Counted from the stretch's first letter, positions 44,695 to 54,023 are shown. The stretch: 64,000 nucleotides of DNA from Bacteroidota bacterium (GCA_028875875.1 JAGWUV010000016.1:1-64000), one strand, 5' to 3'. Made by a program: numbers and translations. Notes: a model not told the origin generated them from the letters alone.

Positions 44695-44725
44695 TTTGCA
44701 AAATTGAATTCGGCTATTATCTTTG
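44695..44725 (+). promoter_or_regulatory. perfect Bacteroidetes promoter (TTTG-N19-TATCTTTG)
   Basis: TTTG at 44695-44698, exactly 19 bases, then TATCTTTG at 44718-44725. Predicted start ~44732, 28 bases before the lipoprotein ATG. Confidence 0.88.
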
Positions 44726-44759
44726 CCGCAAATTGTTAAAAAAACAAAAAACAAGTACA

Positions 44760-44945
44760 ATGAAAAAAGTATTCGCTTTATTGGCTATCGCTGGTTTCGT
44801 AGCCTGCAACAGTGGTGAAAACAAAACTGCAACAACTGATTCAGCTGCAACTGCTGCTCCTGCTGCTGTTGATACTACTAAAAAAGACACTGCTGCTCCT
44901 GCTGCTGTTGATACTACCAAAAAAGATACTACTAAGAAAATGTAA
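44760..44945 (+). CDS. small lipoprotein with Ala/Thr/Lys repeats (61 aa)
   Basis: Signal peptide with lipobox FALLAIAGFVAC: Cys16 would be lipidated and the mature protein is ~46 residues. The mature part is a low-complexity tandem repeat (APAAVDTTKKDT twice, ending DTTKKM), reflected as an ~39-base DNA repeat. The frame extends upstream to 44733, but the ATG at 44760 follows the perfect promoter by a normal distance. The strong promoter and terminator suggest high expression. Function unknown; Ala/Thr/Lys tails in small lipoproteins may serve as spacers. Confidence 0.8.
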   Translation: MKKVFALLAIAGFVACNSGENKTATTDSAATAAPAAVDTTKKDTAAPAAVDTTKKDTTKKM

Positions 44946-44971
44946 TTTCAAAGTACTCGTTACTTGATATT

Positions 44972-44987
44972 ACTTCTTGCAAGAAGT
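44972..44987. repeat. 16-bp perfect palindrome
   Basis: ACTTCTTGCAAGAAGT is its own reverse complement and abuts the terminator at 44988. It may be an extra hairpin stabilising the mRNA 3' end, or a protein site. Confidence 0.5.
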
Positions 44988-45017
44988 TCCCGCCTCCTTG
45001 GAGGCGGGATTTTTTTA
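44988..45017 (+). terminator. Rho-independent terminator after the small lipoprotein gene
   Basis: 10-bp stem TCCCGCCTCC/GGAGGCGGGA with a 2-nt loop, then TTTTTTT. The T-tract reaches the convergent ispH stop codon at 45015. Confidence 0.93.
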
Positions 45018-46241
45018 TCTGAACTTTTCTGCCATTTCCTCCAACGATAAGTTAGTGGGAAAGAAGCTGATCAGTTTTTCAATTACTTCCTCAACCAGCA
45101 TATCAGGGCAACTTGCTCCGCTGGTAATTAATATTTTAACGGGTTGCTTATTAGGAAGGAAATTTTGTAAGGTTTTCTGTTCTTTGGTTCTCCAATTACA
45201 ATCAATGATCTCGCCTTGATTCACTATTTTGTTGGCGTTATTAATAAAATAAGTTGGCAGTTTGGCCTCGCATAATTCAACGAGGTGTGAAGTGTTACTG
45301 CTGTTGTATCCACCAACAACAATAGCCAGATCGGCATCGGTTTCTAACATTCCTGATACAGCTGTTTGGTTATCGTTGGTAGCATAACAGAGTGTATCGC
45401 GGGTATCCGCAAATCTTTCGCTGATATTTTCTTCTGATAAATTATAATGCTGTTTGATAACGTTTCGCAGAAAATCTGAAATGGCCTGCGTATCACTTGC
45501 AAGTTGGGTTGTTTGGTTCACAACACCGATTCTTTGTAAATGCTCAGTTACTTTAAAACCTTCTGTATAGCGGTTTTTAAATGTTTCGTAAAATGCTTCA
45601 GGTTGTTTTTCTCCGGTAATATATTTGGCCAGTTCAATCGCTTCTTTCATATCATTCACAATTAGAGAAGACGTATGCTGAGAAGCATGCGAGAATGTGG
45701 CTCTCGTTTCCTCGTGTTTAGGTTTTCCGTGAATAACAATAGTATAACCTTTTGCAGCAATTTGTTCACTGCGGTTCCATACTTTTTCTACAAAAGGGCA
45801 AGTGGTATTGTATTTTTCAATAGCAATTCCTTTGGCTGACAGTAATTGTTCTATTTCAATGGTTGTGCCAAATGCAGGAATAAGCACAACATCATTTTGA
45901 GTGATCTCTTCAAAAGGAATGATCTGGTTGCCATACGTATCTTGCAGAAAGCGAACTCCACGGGCTTCAAGATCTGCATTTACTTGTGGATTGTGTATCA
46001 TTTCGCTGAGCAGGAATATTCTTTTGCCGGGATTCTCTTCAATAGTTCTGAATGCAATTTCAATGGCATTTTCCACACCATAGCAGAAACCGAAATGCCG
46101 GGCCAGGTAAATATGAATAGGCCCAAAATTGAGTAAGGTTGGCGTGAAATCTTTTTTCAGCTTATCCTCCTGTTTGCGTTTGTTTTTGATGGCACTGATA
46201 AGCGAACTGCGGTATATATTAGGGACTTGAAACTTTTTCAT
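45015..46241 (-). CDS. ispH: 4-hydroxy-3-methylbut-2-enyl diphosphate reductase IspH
   Basis: Last enzyme of the MEP isoprenoid pathway, [4Fe-4S] cluster, cytoplasmic. The three cluster cysteines are in HFGFCYGVENA, NTTCPFVEKVW and SGASCPDM. The catalytic Glu lies in the ETRATFSHA region and substrate ligands in GGYNSSNTSHLVELC. From the ATG at 46241 it is 408 aa, about 90 longer than E. coli IspH (316): the N-terminal ~45 residues (KKFQVPNIYRSSLISAIKNK...) and internal inserts are typical of Bacteroidetes. An upstream in-frame start (46301) is less likely. Confidence 0.95.
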   Translation of the reverse strand: MKKFQVPNIYRSSLISAIKNKRKQEDKLKKDFTPTLLNFGPIHIYLARHFGFCYGVENAIEIAFRTIEENPGKRIFLLSEMIHNPQVNADLEARGVRFLQDTYGNQIIPFEEITQNDVVLIPAFGTTIEIEQLLSAKGIAIEKYNTTCPFVEKVWNRSEQIAAKGYTIVIHGKPKHEETRATFSHASQHTSSLIVNDMKEAIELAKYITGEKQPEAFYETFKNRYTEGFKVTEHLQRIGVVNQTTQLASDTQAISDFLRNVIKQHYNLSEENISERFADTRDTLCYATNDNQTAVSGMLETDADLAIVVGGYNSSNTSHLVELCEAKLPTYFINNANKIVNQGEIIDCNWRTKEQKTLQNFLPNKQPVKILITSGASCPDMLVEEVIEKLISFFPTNLSLEEMAEKFR

Positions 46242-46480
46242 GAAATGATCTATAGGCTTAGATGAATAAAACAGCAGCGAAGGTACAAAGTTCGGCTGCA
46301 ATGTTATTATTGATATAGGGAAGCATTGTTGATATGAGATATTGTAATTGATTTTCTTTATTGATATATGCCCAGAATAGTATTTTATTTATAGGCAATT
46401 TGCTTTTGGGAACGTTTACGTAGAAAAATATCTGCAGGAAAAACTGTTGAATTACTTTTATTGTTCAAATGATTGCAGCT

Positions 46481-47980
46481 ATGAAATATGTAAAATGCTT
46501 CTTTCTTTCGTTTGTTGTAGTATTCGCTAATACCGTTGTATTTGCACAGGAAAGATCAATTGAAGAATATATACAGTCCGCACCCTTTAAAATGCCTTCC
46601 GTAAATATTCCTGTATTTGCCAAGAAAGTTTTCTCCATAGTGTCTTACGGAGCAATAGGTGATGGGCAAGCCCTTAATACAAAAGCATTTGCCAATACTA
46701 TAGATGCCTGTGCTGCTGCTGGTGGTGGTGAAGTTGTTGTGCCTCCCGGTATTTGGTTAACCGGACCGATTGAATTGAAGAGTAACATCAATTTTCACAT
46801 AGAAAGAGGTGCCTTGGTGCTATTCACTCCAGATAAAACTCAATATCCTTTAATTGAAAGTGGTAAGAATAGCTTTTTAGTAATGTCACCTATTTATGGG
46901 GCTAACCTGGAAAATGTTGGCATTACGGGAGAAGGTATATTTGATGGCTCCGGAGAAGCATGGAGGCCTCTTAAAAAAATGAAAGCCACAGAAGCACAGT
47001 GGAAGAAGTTTGTATCGTCAGGTGGTGTGGTAAGTAAAGATGGAAGTGTTTGGTGGCCGAGTAAGGAGGCTATGGAAGGAGAAGCATATCTTAAAAAACT
47101 TAAAAAAGAAAAAGCTATTGTCACAGCAGATGATTTTTTGCCTGCAAGAGATTTTCTCAGACCTAAAATGGTAGTGCTAAGCAATTGTAAGAATGTTTTA
47201 TTGGATGGGCCAACTTTTAAGAATTCACCCAATTTTGTAATCAATCCACAGAAATGCACCAATCTGACTATTCGTAACGTACAGGTGAATAATGAGTGGT
47301 GGGCACAGAATGGAGATGGGATTGATATCAGCGCTTGCAAAAATGTGGTGATCTATAAAACTACTGTGAAAGCCGGTGATGATGGTATATGCATGAAAAG
47401 CAGTGGTGGCAAAGAGTTAGGTAAAGCAGAGCTGGAAAATATTTTGATAGCTGACTGTATTGTGTACCAGGCTCACGGCGGTTTTGTGATCGGCAGTAAT
47501 ACAGATGGGGGCATGAATAATATTTGGGTAACCAACTGCAATTTTATTGGAACGGATGTGGGTATTCGTGTAAAAAGCAATTCCGGAAGAGGTGGGTTAG
47601 TGCATAACATTTTCATCAACAAGATTTACATGCACGACATAGTAAATGAAGCTATTTTATTCGATACTTATTATGAAGATGTGCAGGCCGGAAAATCTGC
47701 TGCTGAAGTAAAAACAACAGTAAAAAATAAAATACCTGAGTTTACTGATTTTCATATCAGAAATGTGTATTGTAATGGGGCAAAGCAAGCCATCGCCATT
47801 ACAGGTTTGCCAGAGATGCCCGTACACCATATTTACTTCGATAACCTGGTGATATCGGCAGATAAAGGTTTTGAAAGTAAGGATGCTGCCGATATCGATC
47901 TAAAGAAAGTAAGCATTATTACAAAACAACAGCCCGTATTTATAACGAACGGATGTAAGAATATCAATGTACACGACTAA
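46481..47980 (+). CDS. secreted glycoside hydrolase family 28 (polygalacturonase-like)
   Basis: Exported right-handed beta-helix enzyme. The signal peptide ends near VVFAQ. KVFSIVSYGAIGDGQALNTKAF and GGGEVVVPPGIWLTGPIELKSN form the N-terminal cap, and the catalytic region carries NGDGIDI, KAGDDGICMKSSGG, VYQAHGGFVIGSNTDGGMNNIW and GIRVKSNSGRGG, including the conserved DD and HG of GH28. Acts on galacturonan or related pectic chains. Length 499 aa. It stands alone, with no carbohydrate transporter or SusCD pair next to it. A frame from 46469 adds four residues. Confidence 0.92.
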   Translation: MKYVKCFFLSFVVVFANTVVFAQERSIEEYIQSAPFKMPSVNIPVFAKKVFSIVSYGAIGDGQALNTKAFANTIDACAAAGGGEVVVPPGIWLTGPIELKSNINFHIERGALVLFTPDKTQYPLIESGKNSFLVMSPIYGANLENVGITGEGIFDGSGEAWRPLKKMKATEAQWKKFVSSGGVVSKDGSVWWPSKEAMEGEAYLKKLKKEKAIVTADDFLPARDFLRPKMVVLSNCKNVLLDGPTFKNSPNFVINPQKCTNLTIRNVQVNNEWWAQNGDGIDISACKNVVIYKTTVKAGDDGICMKSSGGKELGKAELENILIADCIVYQAHGGFVIGSNTDGGMNNIWVTNCNFIGTDVGIRVKSNSGRGGLVHNIFINKIYMHDIVNEAILFDTYYEDVQAGKSAAEVKTTVKNKIPEFTDFHIRNVYCNGAKQAIAITGLPEMPVHHIYFDNLVISADKGFESKDAADIDLKKVSIITKQQPVFITNGCKNINVHD

Positions 47981-48450
47981 AAGGGAATCAATGCAATGAT
48001 CTGTTCAAGATACAATTGATCTGAACTATCAAATTCGTTTAACATCGTGCTATCTATATCCAACACACCAATTACCTGGTTATTGCTGATAATGGGTAGT
48101 ACGATTTCTGATTTTGATAAACTGCTGCAGGCAATGTGGCCGGGGAATTTTTCAACATCAGGAACGATTAATGTTTTGGCTTCTGCCCATGCAGTGCCGC
48201 AAACTCCTCTTCCTTTACGTATACGGGTACAAGCCACCGGTCCCTGGAAAGGAGCTAATACCAATTCCTCGTTTTTTACAAGATAAAATCCTACCCAAAG
48301 CCAGTTGAATTGTTCTTTTAGTGCAGCACATACATTAGCAAGGTTTGCTATAAGGTCCTTTTCGCCTTCTAAAAGCCCTTTGATTTGCGGTAACAATGAT
48401 TGATATTGTTCTTCTTTATTTCCGGTAATAATATGTAAGTCTTCTGCCAT
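47977..48450 (-). CDS. free methionine-(R)-sulfoxide reductase (GAF type)
   Basis: Single-GAF enzyme of the MsrC/fRMsr family that reduces free methionine-R-sulfoxide. WVGFYLVKNEELVLAPFQGPVACTRIRKGRGVCGTAWAEA is the fRMsr signature with two conserved Cys; a third lies in HIACSSLSKSEIVLPI. These correspond to the catalytic and resolving cysteines. Length 157 aa, typical. It ends in a 4-base overlap with the convergent GH28 gene. Confidence 0.92.
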   Translation of the reverse strand: MAEDLHIITGNKEEQYQSLLPQIKGLLEGEKDLIANLANVCAALKEQFNWLWVGFYLVKNEELVLAPFQGPVACTRIRKGRGVCGTAWAEAKTLIVPDVEKFPGHIACSSLSKSEIVLPIISNNQVIGVLDIDSTMLNEFDSSDQLYLEQIIALIPF

Positions 48451-48490
48451 GCTTTATTTTAATGATGAAGTTAAAATCTATTGGTATTTT

Positions 48491-50017
48491 TTATTTCCGT
48501 TTTAAGGAAGATGTATCAGATGTGCACAAGAAAATGGTGCCGTCAGAAAACGTCTGTAAAGGAACCATCTTTTTTTTCTTGGCTATTTCTTCTAATGTAA
48601 GCAGATCGTAATTCTCTTCATTATTGAACCAGATGAGTATAAAAGTTGGAACCCGGTAAAATGATGCAACCATATCAGTGTGAGCTCTTTCAGGAAGTGA
48701 AGGTATCTGCTGTAAAGTATAAAAGTAAACAGCATGTGAAGCATTGGAGTATACCGGGATTTGCGAATGAAACAAGACCTTGTCTTTATTTAAATATTGT
48801 AGTAAGGGAGATGTCCTCCAATCATCTTCTGTATACCCACCGATGCCGCCTTCATTTACTTCCTGTAAAGTGTCTTTAGCATATTTTATCTGTTGGAAGA
48901 TAAGAAATGCCGATGCAAGTCCCACTGTAATAATAAAGAACAGTCTTTTGGTTTTACTTATTTGTTCAACTGCCCAGGGAATTTTATAAGAATAGAACCA
49001 TATAAAAGAAACATAAGCTGGAGCTAGTAAACGGTTATTGATCGTTTCGAAACGCGATAGGGTAGCGCTTGCCAAAATAAAAGCAGTATAAACAAAGAAG
49101 AAAGTAACTGCAACGTTCTCGAAAGAAGTGTAATGCTTTTTTTTGAAAATATAGATTGCAGCAGAGGCTATAGAAACAATGATAAACGTCGTACCAATAA
49201 AGAATTGCGTAGTATGTGATAAAGAATATAGTTGAAGCCAGTTACTAATAACTGATCCTGCATATTCTGTGTTGGTATATAAAGTGGTAACTCCTTTTTG
49301 TCGCATACCAGTTAAAGATCCTGCCGCATAATGATTTCTGATCAGGTTGATACACAAGAACGAACTACTAATGAAAGTGAACAATAGAATATGCTTAATT
49401 TTTTTTCGAATATCCTGGGAAAGAAAAAGCATCATAATTCCTCCTGTACCTATCAATACAATGCCTGCATAACGGATAATGCATCCTGTAGCAGCGAGTA
49501 GGCTTACTATTAATAGCTGTTTTAGGTTCTGTTGTTGAATATACTTTTCCAGATAAATGAAGAATAGTAATATCCAGGGGATGAATAATGTTTCAGACCA
49601 TAACATAGAATAAACATCCCACAAAGCCGGGCTTGTTACAAGGATTGTTAAGATGATCCATTTGTAAAACTTATTGAAATAGCGAAAATGGTCAATGATA
49701 GTTCCTGCCAAAAAAATAAGCAAAGCAAATAATCCACCATTAATAAAGGGTGCCAGTTGAACAATATCAATATGTGTAAGCCATAATAATAGGGTAAGAA
49801 AAAATGGATAGCCTAAAGGGAAAAGAATAAAAGGGGTGTTGTCGTATTGCATGATTGTACGGAAAGATGCAATACTTCTTGCTGCACTAATATAGGCAAC
49901 CGAATCAGGAGAAATACCAATGCCGCCATGATTGGTCAATAAAACAACAACAGTAAAGGCTGCTACTGCGAAAATGGTTGTGTCGATATTTTTTCTGAAA
50001 AGAGAAAATAAGCTCAT
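48491..50017 (-). CDS. polytopic membrane protein, GT-C/ArnT-like, unknown function
   Basis: About 11-12 membrane helices in the first 400 residues, with charged periplasmic loops (ISPDSVAYISAARSI near residue 35) and a short soluble C-terminal part (~410-508). The early SPDSVAYI with an Asp just after helix 1 is reminiscent of the first loop of GT-C family enzymes (PMT, ArnT, GT39), which carry acidic residues there. No other catalytic motif is recognised. Its minus-strand partner and context give no substrate. Confidence 0.65.
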   Translation of the reverse strand: MSLFSLFRKNIDTTIFAVAAFTVVVLLTNHGGIGISPDSVAYISAARSIASFRTIMQYDNTPFILFPLGYPFFLTLLLWLTHIDIVQLAPFINGGLFALLIFLAGTIIDHFRYFNKFYKWIILTILVTSPALWDVYSMLWSETLFIPWILLFFIYLEKYIQQQNLKQLLIVSLLAATGCIIRYAGIVLIGTGGIMMLFLSQDIRKKIKHILLFTFISSSFLCINLIRNHYAAGSLTGMRQKGVTTLYTNTEYAGSVISNWLQLYSLSHTTQFFIGTTFIIVSIASAAIYIFKKKHYTSFENVAVTFFFVYTAFILASATLSRFETINNRLLAPAYVSFIWFYSYKIPWAVEQISKTKRLFFIITVGLASAFLIFQQIKYAKDTLQEVNEGGIGGYTEDDWRTSPLLQYLNKDKVLFHSQIPVYSNASHAVYFYTLQQIPSLPERAHTDMVASFYRVPTFILIWFNNEENYDLLTLEEIAKKKKMVPLQTFSDGTIFLCTSDTSSLKRK

Positions 50018-50133
50018 AAATACGCACAGTTAGAATAACGAAGATAATTTGAATATCAAGATCTGCTTCTTTCCGTAAAAATTATGCCAAAGGATTATGT
50101 AATTAAATCTTTTGTAGCATCCTATTTAAAATA

Positions 50134-51948
50134 ATGGTTATGAAAATAAAAATAATCTTACTATGCTTCTTGTCTGTAGTAGTATCGAATGTGCTTCAGG
50201 CAGATGATAAAATTAATGTACAGGCTGTTTTAAAAACAGTTACGGTATTCAAATCTGGAGCTGAGATGGGGCATGTTTTTTCAGCCGCTTTAAAAGCGGG
50301 GAATAACGAAATATGGGTTGAGGGAATTAGTAATGCAATAGATATAAATAGTATTCAATTAAAGGCGCCCGCAGCTGTAACGGTTATGGGGGTTGAGTTT
50401 TCCACTAATTATCTTCAGCCGGTAGAAAAGTCGGCAAGAGTAAAGATGTTGGAAGATTCGCTGGAAAATATAGACAAGGGAAAGGCCAGGCTAATCCTTT
50501 CTCTTGATAATGATAAAGATCTATTAGAAGTATTAAAAGCTAACAGAGATATTAAAGGAACCGAAAATGGTTTGAGTGTTACTGAGTTGATGAAGCTGGT
50601 GGATTATTATAAAAGTAAATCTTTAGAGTTGCAGAATGATATACAATTGCTTACTGAGAAAAAAAATAAGCTTGAGCTATATTACGATAAGATAAAAAAA
50701 CAACTCGAAGGGGAGCAAAAGAAGAACGCAATTACCGGGGGAAGACTCATCCTGCAACTCAATGCAGCGATGCCCGGGAGATTCGATTTCACACTTTCAT
50801 ACATTGCTACTCATGCTTATTGGATTCCATTGTATGATATAAAAGCAGATGCGATTACTAACCCGCTTAAAATTATTTACAAAGCCAAGATATTTCAAAC
50901 AACCGGTGTCGACTGGAAACAGGTGAAGTTGTCATTGTCAACTTCAATGCCTTCTCAATTCGGCAATGCTCCTGTTTTAGAATCTTGGTACTTAGGTTAT
51001 GTAAATCCGGTACAGGTTCTGGAAAAAAATTTACAGGGTAAGGCTGCCGGGATAAATATAAGAGGCACTAGTAGTTTAAACGATGTGGTGGTGGTTGGTT
51101 ATGGAACAAGGAAAGAAGATGCTGATGAAGAATATAAACCTGCTAAGCCAATTTATGTAGTGAATGGAAACATTATGAGTGAAGATGAATTTAAACAAAT
51201 AAATCCTTCCAGTATCAAGAAAATGAATGTGCTAAAAGATAAACAGGCAACCGCAATATATGGCGCAAGGGCATCTGGTGGTGCTATTGAAATTGAGTTG
51301 AAAGAAGGATTGCAGGATTATATTTCTGTAGCAGATAACACTTTAAATGTATCTTTTGATATTGATATGCCCTATGATGTTCCTGCCAATGGAAAGGCAC
51401 AAACAGCTATTTTGCAAACTATTGATATCGCTGCAACCTACCAGCATTATGCAGTTCCAAAGCTGGATAGGGATGTGTATTTACTGGCACATATCACTGG
51501 ATGGGGAAAGCTGAATTTGTTGCCGGGTGAGGCAAATATTATTGTTGAAGGAGTGTACATAGGAAAATCTTTTATTGATCCTTCCGCAACTTCTGATACT
51601 TTAAAACTTACTTTAGGAAGAGATAAACGTGTGATAGTGAAACGTGATAAAATAGTTGATTTTAGCAGCGTGAAGTTCTTGGGTAGTAATAAAATTCAGA
51701 AGTTTACTTACGAAATAACAGTGCGGAACAATAAAAAAGAGGCAGTGAGCTTTGATCTGAAAGACCAATATCCTCTTTCTACCAATAAAGAAATTGAGGT
51801 TGAATTGTTAGATGCCGGTGGTGCCGAAGTGAATAAAGACATGGGAGAACTGAATTGGAAATTACAGTTGGCCCCGGGAGAAAGTAAAAAGGTACGCTTC
51901 TCTTACAGTGCCAAGTATCCAAAAGATAAAATGATTAATATTAACTAA
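50134..51948 (+). CDS. DUF4139/MuiA-like exported protein with a TonB-plug-like insert
   Basis: Signal peptide near ~1-23 (IILLCFLSVVVSNVLQA); residues 1 and 3 are both possible starts. The N-terminal DUF4140-like domain (VQAVLKTVTVFKSGAEMGHVF) and a coiled coil (~95-190) lead into DUF4139 (~200-604, with PLYDIKADAITNPLKIIYKAKIFQTTGVDW and KFTYEITVRNNKKEAVSFDLKDQYPLS). A ~95-residue segment (~294-390) interrupts DUF4139 and looks like a SusC/TonB receptor plug: NLQGKAAGINIRG, VVVVGYGTRK, YVVNG and IKKMNVLKDKQATAIYGARA. The family (mucoidy inhibitor A) is of uncertain function. Confidence 0.85.
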   Translation: MVMKIKIILLCFLSVVVSNVLQADDKINVQAVLKTVTVFKSGAEMGHVFSAALKAGNNEIWVEGISNAIDINSIQLKAPAAVTVMGVEFSTNYLQPVEKSARVKMLEDSLENIDKGKARLILSLDNDKDLLEVLKANRDIKGTENGLSVTELMKLVDYYKSKSLELQNDIQLLTEKKNKLELYYDKIKKQLEGEQKKNAITGGRLILQLNAAMPGRFDFTLSYIATHAYWIPLYDIKADAITNPLKIIYKAKIFQTTGVDWKQVKLSLSTSMPSQFGNAPVLESWYLGYVNPVQVLEKNLQGKAAGINIRGTSSLNDVVVVGYGTRKEDADEEYKPAKPIYVVNGNIMSEDEFKQINPSSIKKMNVLKDKQATAIYGARASGGAIEIELKEGLQDYISVADNTLNVSFDIDMPYDVPANGKAQTAILQTIDIAATYQHYAVPKLDRDVYLLAHITGWGKLNLLPGEANIIVEGVYIGKSFIDPSATSDTLKLTLGRDKRVIVKRDKIVDFSSVKFLGSNKIQKFTYEITVRNNKKEAVSFDLKDQYPLSTNKEIEVELLDAGGAEVNKDMGELNWKLQLAPGESKKVRFSYSAKYPKDKMININ

Positions 51949-52026
51949 TGCCAGATAATGTAGATCAAGCTAAACGCTCCATTTTGGGGCGTTTATTCGT
52001 TTATGCCTTCATTCATCAACCTCTGT

Positions 52027-52034
52027 TATCTTTG
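52027..52034 (+). promoter_or_regulatory. -7 box of the ABC-F gene, predicting a leaderless mRNA
   Basis: TATCTTTG matches TAnnTTTG; the proposed ATG (52039) starts only 5 bases after its last G, about where transcription should begin. The -33 region has only a weak TTATG. Confidence 0.5.
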
Positions 52035-52038
52035 CGGC

Positions 52039-53913
52039 ATGCATTATATTTCAGCAGAAAACCTTACTAAAAGTTTTGGCGTACAACCTTTATTCAACAA
52101 TATTTCATTCCATCTTAATGAAGGAGATAAAATAGCATTGATTGCAAGAAATGGGGTGGGCAAGAGTACTTTGCTGCGTATTCTCAGTGGAAAAGATGTT
52201 CCTGATGAAGGGAAATTGTGGATTCACAAGGATGTTACGGTAGCGTTGTTTGAACAAGACCCCCAGTTCGATGAAAATAAAACCGTTCTGGAAAATATTT
52301 TTCATACTAATCATCCGGTCATTGGTGTGATCAAGGAGTATGAAAATGCTGTGGAACAGAACGACGGCCATTTACTGGCAGAAGCCATTACCAAAATGGA
52401 TGAGTTGAATGCCTGGATGTTTGAAGCTAAAGTGAAGGAAATTCTCGGAAAACTTAATATCCATCATTTACAAAATCCTGTAAACACATTAAGCGGGGGG
52501 CAGCGAAAGAGAGTGGCTTTGGCTAAAACCCTTATTGATATTGGTTTTGAGCATAAGCATACTTTGCTGATGATGGATGAGCCTACGAATCATCTCGATG
52601 TTGAAATGATCGAATGGCTGGAACATTATTTGAACCAGGAAAATGTAACGCTCTTGCTGGTTACACACGATCGTTATTTTTTAGACGCAGTGTGTGATGA
52701 GATATGGGAGCTGGAGCGAAGTAATATGTACGTGTATAAAGGGGATTATGAGAATTACATGGAGAAAAAAGCAGCACGATTGGAAAGTGAGGCTGCAAGT
52801 ATTGATAAGGCTAAGAATTTGTATAGAAAAGAACTGGAATGGATGCGTAAGCAACCTAAAGCCCGAACAACCAAAAGTAAAAGCCGGCAGGATAATTTTT
52901 ATGAAATAGAAACTAAGGCAAAGCAACGTATTGAAGATGCTCAATTACAATTACAAGTGAAGATGAGCAGGTTAGGTGGTAAGATTGTAGAGATGAAAAA
53001 AGTGTATAAGAGTTACGGTAACAAGACCATTTTGCAGGGGTTTGATTACACTTTTAGTAAAGGTGAAAGAATAGGTGTTATTGGAAAGAATGGTGTAGGG
53101 AAATCTACTTTCTTAAACATATTGCAAGGCCTGGAAACAGCTGATAGTGGGAAGATTAATGTTGGCGATACTGTTGTATTTGGTAATTTCTCTCAGCAAG
53201 GATTAGTGATAAAAGAAGATATGCGGGTGATAGAATATGTAAAAACATTTGCTGAAAATTTTCCATTGGCAAACGGAGGAAGTTTAAGTGCGGCGCAGTT
53301 TTTAGAACTTTTTTTATTTCCGCCGGAAAAGCAATACACTTACCTGAGTGCATTAAGCGGTGGCGAGAAAAAAAGATTGCAGTTGTTGACGATCCTTTTC
53401 AGAAACCCGAACTTTTTAATTCTTGATGAGCCTACGAATGATTTGGATTTACCAACATTGGCTGTGCTTGAAAATTTCCTCAGCGATTACCAGGGTTGTG
53501 TGCTGATCGTTTCGCATGACCGTTATTTTATGGATCGTTTGGTAGATCATTTGTTTGTATTTGAAGGGGATGGTGTAATTAGAGATTTTCCCGGAAACTA
53601 TACCCAATACAGGGTAGAAGAAAAGAATGAAAACAAACAGCAAGCTGAAGAGAAAAAGAAAGAAGAGGCTGTTGTGAAGCAAATCCAGACTGTTGAAAAA
53701 AAGAAAATCGGGTTTAAAGAGAAACGTGAATTTGAAATACTTGAAAAAGAAATCCCTGTATTAGAGTCGGAGCGTGAACAACTTACGAACGAGCTAAGTA
53801 ATCCTGAACTGACTTACGAGAATATTGAAAGAATTAGTAAACGGCTAACACAAATAGCCCAGGAACTTGAGATAAAAGAAATGCGTTGGCTAGAGTTGAG
53901 TGAATTGATGTAG
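52039..53913 (+). CDS. ABC-F family ATPase
   Basis: Cytoplasmic twin-ATPase without membrane domain, acting on ribosomes. Domain 1: GRNGVGKST-type Walker A (ARNGVGKSTLLRIL), LSGGQRKRVALA, LLMMDEPTNHLD. Linker ~240-320, rich in Lys/Arg/Glu coiled coil. Domain 2: GKNGVGKSTFLNIL, LSGGEKKRLQLL, FLILDEPTNDLD. The C-terminal ~90 residues form another coiled coil (EKKKIGFKEKREFEILEKEIPVLESERE), as in Uup. The start at 52039 (624 aa, MHYISAENLTKSFG) matches the family; 12 more residues are possible from 52003, but they cover the promoter. Confidence 0.93.
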   Translation: MHYISAENLTKSFGVQPLFNNISFHLNEGDKIALIARNGVGKSTLLRILSGKDVPDEGKLWIHKDVTVALFEQDPQFDENKTVLENIFHTNHPVIGVIKEYENAVEQNDGHLLAEAITKMDELNAWMFEAKVKEILGKLNIHHLQNPVNTLSGGQRKRVALAKTLIDIGFEHKHTLLMMDEPTNHLDVEMIEWLEHYLNQENVTLLLVTHDRYFLDAVCDEIWELERSNMYVYKGDYENYMEKKAARLESEAASIDKAKNLYRKELEWMRKQPKARTTKSKSRQDNFYEIETKAKQRIEDAQLQLQVKMSRLGGKIVEMKKVYKSYGNKTILQGFDYTFSKGERIGVIGKNGVGKSTFLNILQGLETADSGKINVGDTVVFGNFSQQGLVIKEDMRVIEYVKTFAENFPLANGGSLSAAQFLELFLFPPEKQYTYLSALSGGEKKRLQLLTILFRNPNFLILDEPTNDLDLPTLAVLENFLSDYQGCVLIVSHDRYFMDRLVDHLFVFEGDGVIRDFPGNYTQYRVEEKNENKQQAEEKKKEEAVVKQIQTVEKKKIGFKEKREFEILEKEIPVLESEREQLTNELSNPELTYENIERISKRLTQIAQELEIKEMRWLELSELM

Positions 53914-53965
53914 GCTTCAAGCTTATGGTGAATGAGGAGTAGGAAATGAATATTAGCGTCAATAC

Positions 53966-54006
53966 AATAGAAGGGGCTCATTAAATTTTACCGAGTCCCT
54001 TCTATT
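53966..54006. terminator. 14-bp stem-loop between convergent genes
   Basis: AATAGAAGGG/CCCTTCTATT (53966-53975 with 53997-54006), extended by a G-T wobble and CTC/GAG. Neither strand has a T-tract right after, so a bidirectional terminator is only likely. Confidence 0.5.
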
Positions 54007-54023
54007 ATGAATATGATTCGTCT

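Noticed and set aside
46242-46301. Earlier start of ispH
   Set aside because: The extra 20 residues are not family-like; the ATG at 46241 begins the typical KKFQVPNIYRS N-terminus.
46395-46480. GAACGTTTACG motif before GH28 as a LacI-family operator
   Set aside because: Only a partial palindrome and no adjacent LacI-type regulator.
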